From Burkholderiaceae bacterium (GTDB lineage Bacteria; Pseudomonadota; Gammaproteobacteria; Burkholderiales; Burkholderiaceae), in the NCBI GenBank assembly GCA_947371415.1, contig CANBPJ010000001.1, forward strand, positions 1 to 40,604: a stretch of 40,604 bases of DNA, written 5' to 3'. Below, piece by piece: positions 7,879 to 15,918 of the stretch; positions within the stretch are counted from its first letter, which is position 1, and each line of letters starts with the position of its first letter. A model generated the notes under the pieces. The model did no database searches. It worked only from the letters and a program-made list of their open reading frames with translations, and was not told the origin of the DNA. The translations under genes were made by a program, and so were the position numbers.

Positions 7879-8010
7879 TGGAATCACTGGGCCTTAGGCT
7901 GCCTTTCTGAAAAATGAAATGCCTATAAATTGATGCAGTGCCATATAAACGGGCTTGCCTTTTCTCCGCTATAGTTTGACAAGATTAATAATAAAAACCT
8001 GGAGAAAATC

Positions 8011-8868
8011 ATGCGTACTCATATTTTTGCTGGTTCTTTGGTGGCGGGGATGATTTCTGCAATGCTACTGAGCCCTATGGCTTCTGCGCAAACTCAAGCG
8101 ACCAGTAAAGCGAATGCTCAAGGTGGTGCCGAGCTCTTATGGTTGGGCCAGGCTGGATTTCGGATCAAGAGTCCTAATGGCAAGATGATTCTGATTGATC
8201 CTTGGATTACTGGTGGACCAAAAACGCCACCGATGTATAAAAATGATTTGGCCGCTATTGGACCTATCGATTTATTGTTGGTAACGCATGCTCACGTGGA
8301 CCACATTGGCGATGCCCCAGCGCTTGCCAAAATGAACAATACCAAATTGTATGGTCCAGCAGATATGGTGACGCCACTCATTACCTTGGGAATATTGCCT
8401 GCCGACCTTGGTTATCGATTTAATAAAACAGGTCGAGTCACACCTTTGCCTGGTATTAAGGTGACGGCCGTTCAGGCAGAGCATTCTTCTTTGTTGGTTT
8501 GGAAAAACCCTGTAACTGAGAAAATGGAGTCTCATCCTGCTGGCGAGCCAATGGGCTACATCATTGAGCTAGAGAATGGTTTCAAAATCTGGCATATGGG
8601 TGATACAGGGCTCTTTAGTGATATGAAGTTTATTGCTGAGCACTACAAGCCAGACCTGGTACTGATTCCGATTGGTGGAAATTTCACGATGGCTCCGGAT
8701 GATGCTGCTTTTGCTTTGCGTACATGGGTAAAGCCAAAGATGGTCATCCCAATGCACTACAACTCTAACCCGCTCACAAAAGGTACTTTGGCAGAATTTC
8801 AGGATGCTATGAAGGGCAGCCCAATCAAAATTATTCCAATGACCGAAGGTCAGACTGTTCAGTTTTAA
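8011..8868 (+). CDS. Exported metallo-beta-lactamase-fold hydrolase (UlaG-like)
   Basis: A 285-residue protein. A signal peptide is clear (MRTHIFAGSLVAGMISAMLL, then ASA before Gln27), so it acts in the periplasm. The mature part has the metallo-beta-lactamase fold: LLWLGQAGFRI, the metal motif HAHVDH at 93-98, further His near QAEHSS, a bridging Asp in WHMGDTGLF, and the distal His in PMHYN. This order is typical of the UlaG-like/COG2220 hydrolases, which usually bind two metals. GGAG sits 7 bases before the ATG at 8011. The two downstream genes follow by 28 and 10 bases, suggesting one transcript. Substrate unknown. Export is less common in this family. Confidence 0.88.
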   Translation: MRTHIFAGSLVAGMISAMLLSPMASAQTQATSKANAQGGAELLWLGQAGFRIKSPNGKMILIDPWITGGPKTPPMYKNDLAAIGPIDLLLVTHAHVDHIGDAPALAKMNNTKLYGPADMVTPLITLGILPADLGYRFNKTGRVTPLPGIKVTAVQAEHSSLLVWKNPVTEKMESHPAGEPMGYIIELENGFKIWHMGDTGLFSDMKFIAEHYKPDLVLIPIGGNFTMAPDDAAFALRTWVKPKMVIPMHYNSNPLTKGTLAEFQDAMKGSPIKIIPMTEGQTVQF

Positions 8869-8896
8869 TTATTCGTATTCGTAAAGGTAATCTTTT

Positions 8897-9640
8897 GTGA
8901 TTGATGCTTCATCTACAGTGAGGGCGCAGCTTGCCCCTCATGGCGTTCTATCTGCCTCGGTTTATTTGGGTAATTTTCTATTGGTGACTGGTCAATCAGC
9001 TTCTGGTGAGCCTACCGGAATCGCGCCTGATATTTGCCGTGCAATTGCTGAGCTTCTAGGCGTAGAGCTCAATCTCAGGGGCTGTAAAACTCAGGAAGAG
9101 GTTGTGGATTCAGCGGCCACTGGTCAATGCGGGATTGCATTGGTTGGTTCCGATCCGGCTCGTGCTCAGCTCGTGACATTTACGCCTGCCTATGTAGAGC
9201 TTGAGGCAACTTACCTAGTTCCCGCTAATTCACCCATCGTGAGTATTGCGCAGGTCGATCAACCTGGAGTTCGCATCGCTTCTTTTTTCAAGAGTGCATA
9301 TGATCTTTGGTTGCAGCGCAACCTCAAGCACGCCACCTTGGTTCATGCTGATAGCGTGGCGGCAAGTAATGAGTTGTTTGCTCGAGAAAACTTGGATGCA
9401 TTGGCCGGCTTAAAAACTGGTCTGGTAACTGCTTCTCAGAATATTCCGGGATCACGAATTCTGGATGGTCAGTTCACTGGTATTCAGCAAGCTATTGCCA
9501 CTAAAAATTCAAATCACGAATCTATTGAATTCTTGAGTGCTTGCGTTCAAGAATTAATTAGTACAGGTTTAGTAACGGCATTAATTCAGAAGTATCGGGT
9601 GCAGGGCCTCTCTGCTGCACCGGTATTGACGCATTCTTAA
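8897..9640 (+). CDS. Substrate-binding (SBP family 3)-like protein without signal peptide
   Basis: A 247-residue protein resembling the polar amino-acid binding family (SBP_bac_3). Typical segments are a G(E)PTGIAPDICRAIAELLGV helix-strand unit, then GQCGIALVGSDPARAQLVTFTPAYVE, and a second lobe ending near the C-terminus. The start is GTG at 8897 with AAAGG upstream. An in-frame TAA at 8888-8890 rules out a longer N-terminus. There is no hydrophobic leader, so it should stay in the cytosol, unlike a transport receptor. It lies 28 bases after the exported hydrolase and 10 bases before a Bug receptor. It might be a cytosolic ligand sensor or an enzyme related to cyclohexadienyl dehydratase; neither is demonstrated. 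Confidence 0.8.
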   Translation: MIDASSTVRAQLAPHGVLSASVYLGNFLLVTGQSASGEPTGIAPDICRAIAELLGVELNLRGCKTQEEVVDSAATGQCGIALVGSDPARAQLVTFTPAYVELEATYLVPANSPIVSIAQVDQPGVRIASFFKSAYDLWLQRNLKHATLVHADSVAASNELFARENLDALAGLKTGLVTASQNIPGSRILDGQFTGIQQAIATKNSNHESIEFLSACVQELISTGLVTALIQKYRVQGLSAAPVLTHS

Positions 9641-9650
9641 GAAATCGAAT

Positions 9651-10622
9651 ATGAAAAAAATTGTATCTACTTTTATTTTGGGGTTTAGTCTTTTGAGTCT
9701 TCAGGGCGCGTCTGCTCAGGTTGCCAGCTATCCCAATCGTCAAATTAAAATCATTTCTCCATTTGCTACTGGCGGGATTGCCGATGGTTTTTCGCGGATC
9801 ATTGCTCAGGGCTTAAGCGAGGCCTATAGTCAGCCCGTCATTGTTGAAAACAAGACTGGTGGTGGAGGCAATATCGGCGCTGATTTTGTGGCCAAATCAC
9901 CGGCAGACGGCTATACATTAATCATGGGAAGTATTGGTACGCACGCTGTTAATCCCTATCTTGTGAAAAATATGCCTTATGACCCACTCAAGGACTTTGT
10001 ACCAGTGGCTTTTGTGCTTGATGCCGAAGGCTTGTTAGCGGTCAATCCAGGCCTGCCTGTTAAAAGTGTGAGTGAGCTCATAGCCTACGTAAAAGCCAAC
10101 CCAGGAAAAGTATCTTATGGGTCGGGCGGCATTGGTACTGCCAGTAATTTGGCGGGAGAGCTCTTTAACTTGACCGCAAAAATAGACATGACTCATATTC
10201 CTTACAAAGGAAATGCTTTGGCAATCACGGATTTGATTGGCGGACAAACGCAGGTCATGTTTGCTACTATGCCGACGATTCTGCCTTATGTGAAGAGTGA
10301 TAAATTGCGCGGCCTTGCAGTAACAGGTGCAACAAGGGATCCATCCATGCCAGATTTACCTAGCATCAGCGAGACGCTACCTGGATTTGATGTCAAAAAC
10401 TGGATTGGCTTATTTGCGCCTGCAGGCACTCCTCCGGCTATCGTGAAGAAGTTGCATGCTGAAGTAAACAAGATCATGATGCAGCCGGCAGTGCAAAAAA
10501 AGCTCGAGTCTGAGGGGGCTAAGTATTACGCTATGACGCCCGAGGCTTTTGGTGCTTTTCAGAAGAAAGAGTCAGTTCGCTGGGGCAAGATTATTAAAAG
10601 CGCGGGTATCAAGCCAGAATAA
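9651..10622 (+). CDS. Bug/TctC family tripartite tricarboxylate transporter receptor
   Basis: A 323-residue periplasmic binding protein of the Bug family. The signal peptide ends at about ASA (20-22) before QVASYP. The mature start YPNRQIKIISPFATGGIADGF is the family's ligand-loop region, followed by VIVENKTGGGGNIGADFVAKSPADGYTL and later HIPYKGNALAITDLIGGQ. These proteins bind small carboxylates or amides. No TctA or TctB permease is nearby, so this is an orphan receptor, as is common in Burkholderiales. It follows the signal-less binding-like protein by 10 bases and probably shares its transcript. The ligand cannot be named. Confidence 0.94.
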   Translation: MKKIVSTFILGFSLLSLQGASAQVASYPNRQIKIISPFATGGIADGFSRIIAQGLSEAYSQPVIVENKTGGGGNIGADFVAKSPADGYTLIMGSIGTHAVNPYLVKNMPYDPLKDFVPVAFVLDAEGLLAVNPGLPVKSVSELIAYVKANPGKVSYGSGGIGTASNLAGELFNLTAKIDMTHIPYKGNALAITDLIGGQTQVMFATMPTILPYVKSDKLRGLAVTGATRDPSMPDLPSISETLPGFDVKNWIGLFAPAGTPPAIVKKLHAEVNKIMMQPAVQKKLESEGAKYYAMTPEAFGAFQKKESVRWGKIIKSAGIKPE

Positions 10623-10722
10623 GGCTTTAATCAGGGCAAGGCTTTTGCTCTTAACTCGGCTTATAATCAGCTAAGCGATTGAATTAAAAGAAATTTATTC
10701 TTTAAATACTGTTTTGGGTGGT

Positions 10723-10751
10723 TTGACAGTCCTCTGAGGCTCTTGGACAAT
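10723..10751 (+). promoter_or_regulatory. Predicted sigma-70 promoter of the ccm operon
   Basis: A perfect -35 box TTGACA (10723-10728) is followed after 17 bases by GACAAT (10746-10751), a 4/6 match to the -10 consensus. Transcription would start near 10758, about 28 bases before the ccmA ATG. The 11-base sequence GGGTGGTTTGA overlaps the -35 box (10716-10726) and recurs 41 bases downstream (10757-10767). Prediction by eye only. Confidence 0.55.
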
Positions 10752-10759
10752 GCCTGGGG

Positions 10760-10776
10760 TGGTTTGATTCAAACCA
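10760..10776. promoter_or_regulatory. Perfect 17-bp palindrome before ccmA, possible operator
   Basis: TGGTTTGA, a central T, then TCAAACCA: an inverted repeat with 8-bp arms and a one-base centre. It begins 2-3 bases after the predicted transcription start and ends 9 bases before the ccmA ATG, where a ribosome site would be expected but none is seen. A one-base loop cannot form a good RNA hairpin, so a DNA operator is the more likely reading. It does not match the FNR consensus. Confidence 0.45.
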
Positions 10777-10785
10777 TTTCTTCTG

Positions 10786-11433
10786 ATGACAGCCATTAAC
10801 TCCTCCATCCCTCAGTCCACTGCGCCCATGCTTGAGGCTCGTGCAATTACTTGCGTACGAGGTGAGCGAGAGTTATTTTCCGGGCTTGATTTGCAGGTGT
10901 CTCCCGGTGAATGTCTGCATATTCGAGGTGAGAACGGCGCCGGAAAAACAAGCCTTTTGCGCCTATTGACCGGCCTGGCCTCACCTGAGTCTGGTGAAGT
11001 TCTTTGGGATGGTGCCTCCATTAAAAAAGAGGCATTCGAATATCACAGCAAGCTATTATTTTTGGGTCATCGTGATGCCCTGAAGGAGGATTTGACTGCT
11101 CTTGAAAATCTTCGGATGTATGCGGCTATCGATGGAGTGGATCTGACTGATGTAGAAGCTTTTTCAACTCTGTGGCGATGCGGCTTGAAGGGGCGAGAAG
11201 ATCTTCCAGTCAGCTGCTTGTCTGCCGGGCAGAAAAAACGCGTACTGATGGCGCGTATGCTGACGCGACGTGCGCAAGTTTGGATCCTAGATGAGCCCTT
11301 TAATGCGCTAGATGCACAGGCCGTACATGAACTGCAAGGCTTAATAACTCAACATCTCAAGGCTAATGGTTTGGCGGTGTTGACGAGTCACCAGCCGTTA
11401 ACCATTTCAAATTTGAGGGTGCTGGACTTATGA
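10786..11433 (+). CDS. ccmA: Heme exporter ATP-binding protein CcmA
   Basis: The ATPase subunit (215 residues) of the CcmABCD complex, which releases holo-CcmE from CcmC during cytochrome c maturation at the inner membrane. Walker A is GENGAGKTS at residues 48-56, the ABC signature is LSAGQKKR, and Walker B is VWILDEPFNALDA, followed by the switch His in TSHQP. The length is typical. The ATG at 10786 lacks a visible Shine-Dalgarno. It is first in a complete ccmABCDEFGHI order and its stop overlaps the ccmB start (ATGA). A sigma-70-like promoter and a palindrome lie upstream. Confidence 0.95.
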   Translation: MTAINSSIPQSTAPMLEARAITCVRGERELFSGLDLQVSPGECLHIRGENGAGKTSLLRLLTGLASPESGEVLWDGASIKKEAFEYHSKLLFLGHRDALKEDLTALENLRMYAAIDGVDLTDVEAFSTLWRCGLKGREDLPVSCLSAGQKKRVLMARMLTRRAQVWILDEPFNALDAQAVHELQGLITQHLKANGLAVLTSHQPLTISNLRVLDL

Positions 11434-12095
11434 ACGCCTTCATTACTATTATTCAGCGTGATCTCTTACTAGTCATGCGCCGTAAGAGTGAGGTCTTGAC
11501 GGCACTATTCTTCTTTGTGATTGTGACCAGCCTATTCCCATTGGGAATCGGTGCCGACACCGCCTTGCTTAGAAAGATTGCCCCCGGTGTCATTTGGGTG
11601 GCCGCTTTGCTCTCAACTTTGCTTGGTCTGCAGCGGATGTTTGCGTCAGATTATGCTGATGGCACTCTAGAGCAATTGGTTTTATCTCCCAATTCCTTTA
11701 CATCGTTGGTATTTGGCAAGATCATTGCCCATTGGTTGGTCTCGGGGCTTCCCTTGGTTTTATTGGCGCCGGTGATTGGTATTCAATTTGATTTGGATGT
11801 CGAGTCACTCAGGGTGCTAATGGCGGCGCTGCTACTGGGAACACCCGTTCTATCATTGCTAGGCTCGATTGGAGCAGCTTTAACTTTAGGGGTGAGGGGC
11901 GGTAGCGTATTGATGAGTCTCTTGATATTGCCACTCTATATTCCGGTATTGATTTTCGGTGCTGGCGCTGTGTACGCCAGCAGCGTAGGACTTGATATCA
12001 CAGGCCATTTTTCTCTATTGGGCGCTTTATTCATTTTGGCATTAGCATTTGTGCCTTGGGTTAGTGCTTCTGCTGTCAAGATTGCTATCGAATGA
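11430..12095 (+). CDS. ccmB: Heme exporter membrane protein CcmB
   Basis: A 221-residue integral membrane partner of CcmA with about six hydrophobic spans. The N-terminus has the family pattern IIQRDLLLVMRRKSEVLTALFFFVIV, then SDYADGTLEQLVLSPNSF and the GKIIAHWLVSGLPLVLLAPV span. The length is typical. It overlaps ccmA by 4 bases and ccmC by 4 bases (ATGA at each junction), so expression is translationally coupled. The role follows from the family: permease-like part of the ATPase that detaches CcmE from CcmC. Confidence 0.95.
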   Translation: MNAFITIIQRDLLLVMRRKSEVLTALFFFVIVTSLFPLGIGADTALLRKIAPGVIWVAALLSTLLGLQRMFASDYADGTLEQLVLSPNSFTSLVFGKIIAHWLVSGLPLVLLAPVIGIQFDLDVESLRVLMAALLLGTPVLSLLGSIGAALTLGVRGGSVLMSLLILPLYIPVLIFGAGAVYASSVGLDITGHFSLLGALFILALAFVPWVSASAVKIAIE

Positions 12096-12862
12096 GTCAT
12101 ATAAATAATTTATCTTCTGGTCGCGTAATGAACTGGTTCAAATTCTCGAGCCCAAGTACTTTTTATCCTTTGGCTGGAAAAATGATTCCTTGGTTTTGGG
12201 CGCTGTGCATTATTTTTGGAGTAGCCGGCTTGTGGGTCAGCTTCTTTGTTGCTCCAGTAGATGCAGTGCAAGGTCAGGGTTATCGAATTATTTTTATCCA
12301 TGTGCCCGCATCTTGGATGTCTATGTTCATCTATTTAGTGATGGCTGCTTGGGCGGGCTTGGGTTTGGTATTCAATACGCGCTTGTCAGCCATGATGGCG
12401 CAGGCACTTGCGCCGATTGGCGCTTGGATGGCATTTCTGTCTTTATGGACCGGCGCCTTTTGGGGTAAGCCAATGTGGGGTGCTTGGTGGGTTTGGGATG
12501 CCCGCTTAACTTCAGAATTAATCTTACTTTTCTTATATTTAGGCTTTATTGCTCTGCAGGCATCCATCGACAATACACGTAGGGCGGATAAGGCAGGAGC
12601 CATCTTGGCCTTAGTTGGCGTTGTAAATGTCCCCATTATTTATTTTTCAGTGAAATGGTGGAATACCTTGCATCAAGGAGCTTCCGTTTCTTTAACCAAG
12701 GCCCCAGCTATGGCTCAGACTATGCTCTGGGGAATGCTCTTGATGGCTTTATGCTTATGGATGTACTCAGTCGCAGTAGGGTTAATGCGAGTGCGCGCCA
12801 TTATTTTGGAGCGCGAAGCACATACTGACTGGGTTAAGCAACTAAATGAGGTTAAGTGTTGA
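12092..12862 (+). CDS. ccmC: Heme handling protein CcmC
   Basis: A 256-residue member of the heme-handling protein family that loads heme on CcmE at the periplasmic face. The tryptophan-rich signature, usually WGxxWxWD, reads WGAWWVWD from residue 129. Histidines in IFIHVPASWMS and LHQGASVS are the family's heme ligands. About six membrane spans. The ATG at 12092 overlaps ccmB's stop; a second ATG at 12128 (MNWFKF) would give a protein closer to the E. coli N-terminus, so the true start is open. Its stop overlaps the ccmD start (TGATG). Confidence 0.96.
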   Translation: MSHINNLSSGRVMNWFKFSSPSTFYPLAGKMIPWFWALCIIFGVAGLWVSFFVAPVDAVQGQGYRIIFIHVPASWMSMFIYLVMAAWAGLGLVFNTRLSAMMAQALAPIGAWMAFLSLWTGAFWGKPMWGAWWVWDARLTSELILLFLYLGFIALQASIDNTRRADKAGAILALVGVVNVPIIYFSVKWWNTLHQGASVSLTKAPAMAQTMLWGMLLMALCLWMYSVAVGLMRVRAIILEREAHTDWVKQLNEVKC

Positions 12863-13050
12863 TGTGGAATAGTCCTGCAGAATTTTTTGCGATGGGAGGT
12901 TACGCCCTTTATGTCTGGTGCAGCTTTGGGGTATGCGCCCTGGTGTTTGTGATTGAGCCTTTGGCTGTTCGAGCACGCCATCAGGCCATTGTGCGTAGAC
13001 TTCAACGTGAAGTCCTGGCAGAGCAGTTTGATCAAAAGGGTGGAAAGTGA
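12862..13050 (+). CDS. ccmD: CcmD, small membrane subunit of the heme exporter
   Basis: A 62-residue single-span protein. FFAMGGYALYVWCSFG is the family's N-terminal pattern before one transmembrane helix, followed by a positively charged cytoplasmic tail (RARHQAIVRRLQRE). CcmD is needed to release holo-CcmE from the CcmC complex. I choose the ATG at 12862, which overlaps ccmC's TGA, over GTG 12856 and TTG 12859, which lie inside ccmC. Its stop overlaps the ccmE start (GTGA). Confidence 0.9.
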   Translation: MWNSPAEFFAMGGYALYVWCSFGVCALVFVIEPLAVRARHQAIVRRLQREVLAEQFDQKGGK

Positions 13051-13478
13051 AGCCAAGACATAAGCGAGCAGCCATGATTGTTGGCGCACTCATTGCCATT
13101 GGTGTAGCGGCAATATTGATTTTGAATGCACTGAATAGCAATATTGCTTTGTATGTCACTCCTAGTGAAGTGGCTGCTGGCAAGTCGCCTACAGGCCAAG
13201 TCTTTCGAATTGGCGGCATGGTTAAGGATGGCTCACTCAAGCGGGATGGTTTAACAGCGCACTTTGTGATTACCGATTTGGTAAAAGACATTCCTGTTGC
13301 TTACACTGGCATTCTTCCGGATTTATTTAAAGAAGGTAAGGGCGCGGTGATTCAAGGTCGCCTTGATCCAAGCGGTCAATTTATTGCTAGCGAAGTACTG
13401 GCTAAGCATGATGAGAACTATATGCCCCCAGAAGCTAAGCATGCTTTAGAGCAAGCTCAAAAAAATGGAAGTAAATAA
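13047..13478 (+). CDS. ccmE: Cytochrome c maturation heme chaperone CcmE
   Basis: A 143-residue membrane-anchored periplasmic protein that carries heme covalently to CcmF/H. The basic N-terminus and one hydrophobic anchor (about residues 8-28) precede an OB-fold domain. The heme-binding motif HDENY has its His at 121, and Tyr125 is the usual axial ligand. Further family segments are FRIGGMVKDGSL and GKGAVIQGRLD. The start is GTG at 13047, overlapping ccmD's stop. The final A of its TAA is the first base of the ccmF ATG. Confidence 0.96.
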   Translation: MKPRHKRAAMIVGALIAIGVAAILILNALNSNIALYVTPSEVAAGKSPTGQVFRIGGMVKDGSLKRDGLTAHFVITDLVKDIPVAYTGILPDLFKEGKGAVIQGRLDPSGQFIASEVLAKHDENYMPPEAKHALEQAQKNGSK

Positions 13479-15397
13479 TGATCCCTGAGTTTGGGCACTA
13501 CGCATTAATTCTGGCTTTATGTGTTGCGATCATTCAAGGCATTCTTCCATTGCTCGGGGCTCATTACAGCCGGCGTGAGTGGATCCTATTGGCTAGACCT
13601 GCTGCCCAAACTGTTTTCTTATTGCTCGCAATTGCATTTACGATTCTGGCCTGGAGTTTTTATACCAATGATTTTTCTGTTTTGTATGTGGCAGAGCATT
13701 CGAATTCACAGCTCCCAGTCATTTATCGCTTAGGCGCAGTATGGGGCGGTCATGAGGGCTCTTTATTACTCTGGATTTTCTTGTTATCTACTTGGACTTT
13801 TTTAGTGGCACAACTTTCCAAGTCGCTCGATGAATTCATGGTTGCTCGAGTGATTGGTGTGTTGGGTTTGGTAACTACGGGACTAATCTTATTTGTCCTG
13901 ACTACATCAAACCCTTTTGAGAGACTCTTACCCGCTGCACAGGATGGCCGTTCTTTAAATCCGCTCTTGCAGGATCCGGGTTTGGTGTTTCATCCACCAA
14001 TGCTATATATGGGTTACGTTGGCTTCTCAGTAGCGTTTGCGTTTGCGATTGCGTCTTTGCTTTCTGGTCGCTTAGATGCGGCATGGGCGCGCTGGTCGCG
14101 TCCCTGGACAACAGCGGCATGGGTATTTCTGACTCTGGGGATTGCCCTAGGATCTTGGTGGGCTTATTACGAATTAGGTTGGGGCGGTTGGTGGTTTTGG
14201 GACCCTGTTGAGAATGCCTCATTCATTCCTTGGTTGGTTGGCACTGCTTTGCTACATTCCTTGGCTGTTACCGAGAAGCGCGGCGGGTTCAAGAGTTGGA
14301 CCGTGTTGTTGGCAATTACCGCTTTCTCACTGTCACTCTTGGGTACATTCTTGGTGCGCTCTGGCGTTCTGACTTCGGTTCATGCTTTTGCCACTGACCC
14401 TAAGCGCGGCATTTTTATTTTGATTTTCCTGGTGCTGGTAGTAGGTTCCTCACTAACGCTCTACGCTTGGCGCGCACCCAAAAGCACGCTTGGTGGTAAG
14501 TTCAGCTTAACTTCGCGTGAAACATTTATTCTGCTTGGCAATGTGTTTTTAGTGGTGTCAGCAGCGTCAGTGCTTCTAGGTACGCTCTATCCCTTGCTGA
14601 TTGATGCTCTGCATTTAGGAAAAATCTCAGTAGGCCCTCCTTACTTTAATAGCGTCTTTGTCCCAATCATGATTCCATTATTGGTATTAATGGGAGTTGG
14701 GCCTTGGACTAGTTGGAAAAACTCTAATCTATTGGCTGTCATTCAACGTTTATGGATTGCAGCATTGGTAGCAGTCATTGCAGCTGCTTCGATTCCGTTT
14801 GTGATGGGTGAATTCACTTGGCTTAGTAGTCTTGGTTTCTTATTGGCATTTTGGGTGATTGCTTCGGGAGTGATGCAAATCATTCGCCAAGCAAAAGCAG
14901 GCAAACCAACTCGTTCGTTTATTGGTATGCAGGTAGCGCATCTTGGAATAGCAGTATTTGTCATTGGCGTTACGATGGTGGGCGCGTATCAAGAAGAGAA
15001 AGATGTGCGCATGCTCGCCGGCGAGAGTGTGAGTGTTGGTGGCTATCAAATTCAGCTACAAGGTGTGACCGCCGTTCCCGGTCCCAACTACAAAGCGATG
15101 CAAGGTACTTTTTTGCTGACCCGCAATGGGAAGTTGGAAGCAACCATGTATCCAGAAAAACGTAGCTACTTTTCTTCTACGATGCCAATGACCGAGGCGG
15201 CAATTGACGTTGGCCTAACTCGAGATATTTATGTTTCTCTGGGTGAGGAGTTGGACGATAAGGCATGGGCCGTGAGGGTCTATTACAAGCCTTTTGTGGA
15301 TTGGATTTGGTTTGGATGTTTATTGATGGCTTTGGGCGGGGTACTAGCAATGTCCGATAAGCGTTATCGCATGAAGTTGCGGAAGGCTTCAGCATGA
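13478..15397 (+). CDS. ccmF: Heme lyase CcmF
   Basis: A 639-residue polytopic heme lyase that joins heme to apocytochrome c. The WWD signature WGGWWFWDPVENASF begins at residue 235 and faces the periplasm. The family's conserved segments GGHEGSLLLW, NPLLQDPGLVFHPPMLYMGYVG and VLTSVHAFATDP supply heme-ligand histidines. A large periplasmic loop near the C-terminus (about residues 500-605) precedes a last span. The length fits the family. It overlaps ccmE by one base and ccmG by four. Confident. Confidence 0.97.
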   Translation: MIPEFGHYALILALCVAIIQGILPLLGAHYSRREWILLARPAAQTVFLLLAIAFTILAWSFYTNDFSVLYVAEHSNSQLPVIYRLGAVWGGHEGSLLLWIFLLSTWTFLVAQLSKSLDEFMVARVIGVLGLVTTGLILFVLTTSNPFERLLPAAQDGRSLNPLLQDPGLVFHPPMLYMGYVGFSVAFAFAIASLLSGRLDAAWARWSRPWTTAAWVFLTLGIALGSWWAYYELGWGGWWFWDPVENASFIPWLVGTALLHSLAVTEKRGGFKSWTVLLAITAFSLSLLGTFLVRSGVLTSVHAFATDPKRGIFILIFLVLVVGSSLTLYAWRAPKSTLGGKFSLTSRETFILLGNVFLVVSAASVLLGTLYPLLIDALHLGKISVGPPYFNSVFVPIMIPLLVLMGVGPWTSWKNSNLLAVIQRLWIAALVAVIAAASIPFVMGEFTWLSSLGFLLAFWVIASGVMQIIRQAKAGKPTRSFIGMQVAHLGIAVFVIGVTMVGAYQEEKDVRMLAGESVSVGGYQIQLQGVTAVPGPNYKAMQGTFLLTRNGKLEATMYPEKRSYFSSTMPMTEAAIDVGLTRDIYVSLGEELDDKAWAVRVYYKPFVDWIWFGCLLMALGGVLAMSDKRYRMKLRKASA

Positions 15398-15918
15398 AAG
15401 CCAAGTTTTTAATTCCACTCCTCTTGTTTGTCATTCTGGTTGGATTCTTGGCGGTAGGCTTAAATCGAGATCCACACGAAGTACCTTCTCCGTTGATCGG
15501 TAAGCAGGCACCTGCTTTTGAATTGCCTCAATTAGCCGATCCCCAAAAAACTTTTTCCCCTGAGAGCATGAAAGGAAAGCCCTGGATTTTGAATGTATGG
15601 GCCTCTTGGTGTGTTGCTTGTCGTGAAGAGCATCCCGTTCTGGTTGAATTAGGCAAGTTGCAGGTGGCACCGATTATTGGGTTGGATTACAAAGACAAGC
15701 GTGAAGATGCCATGGCTATGCTCGCTCGCCAAGGGAATCCGTATTCCCTATCTGCATTTGATGCCAACGGCCGGGTAGGTATTGATTATGGCGTCTATGG
15801 GGTTCCAGAGACGTACGTGATTGATAAGGCTGGTGTGATTCGGTTTAAACACATTGGCCCGATCACTCAGGAATTACTGAATCAGAAAATCATTCCTTTA
15901 TTGGGCGAGCTTCAATAA
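15394..15918 (+). CDS. ccmG: Thiol:disulfide interchange protein CcmG/DsbE
   Basis: A 174-residue membrane-anchored thioredoxin-like protein that keeps apocytochrome c heme-site cysteines reduced. The N-terminal hydrophobic helix (KFLIPLLLFVILVGFLAVG) anchors it. The active site is WASWCVACREEHP with Cys73 and Cys76. The family's cis-Pro region is YGVYGVPETYVIDKAG, and the acidic GLDYKD segment is typical for CcmG. It starts within ccmF's stop region (4-base overlap), and ccmH starts on the last base of its stop. Confidence 0.96.
   Translation: MKAKFLIPLLLFVILVGFLAVGLNRDPHEVPSPLIGKQAPAFELPQLADPQKTFSPESMKGKPWILNVWASWCVACREEHPVLVELGKLQVAPIIGLDYKDKREDAMAMLARQGNPYSLSAFDANGRVGIDYGVYGVPETYVIDKAGVIRFKHIGPITQELLNQKIIPLLGELQ

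Noticed and set aside
7921..8010. Promoter with TTGCCT and TATAGT before the exported hydrolase
   Set aside because: The spacer would be 9 bases, far too short, and no better -35 box was found for TATAGT.
10623..10660. Hairpin AGGGCAA/TTGCTCT after the first Bug gene as a terminator
   Set aside because: It includes a wobble pair and has no T run after it, so it is too weak to call.
10760..10776. Palindrome before ccmA as an FNR box
   Set aside because: The arms are TGGTTTGA/TCAAACCA with a one-base centre, whereas FNR needs TTGAT and ATCAA separated by four bases.
12842..13291. 149-codon open frame on the minus strand over ccmD/ccmE
   Set aside because: It lies wholly within well-supported ccm genes, shows no family features and has no ribosome site, so it is a shadow frame.
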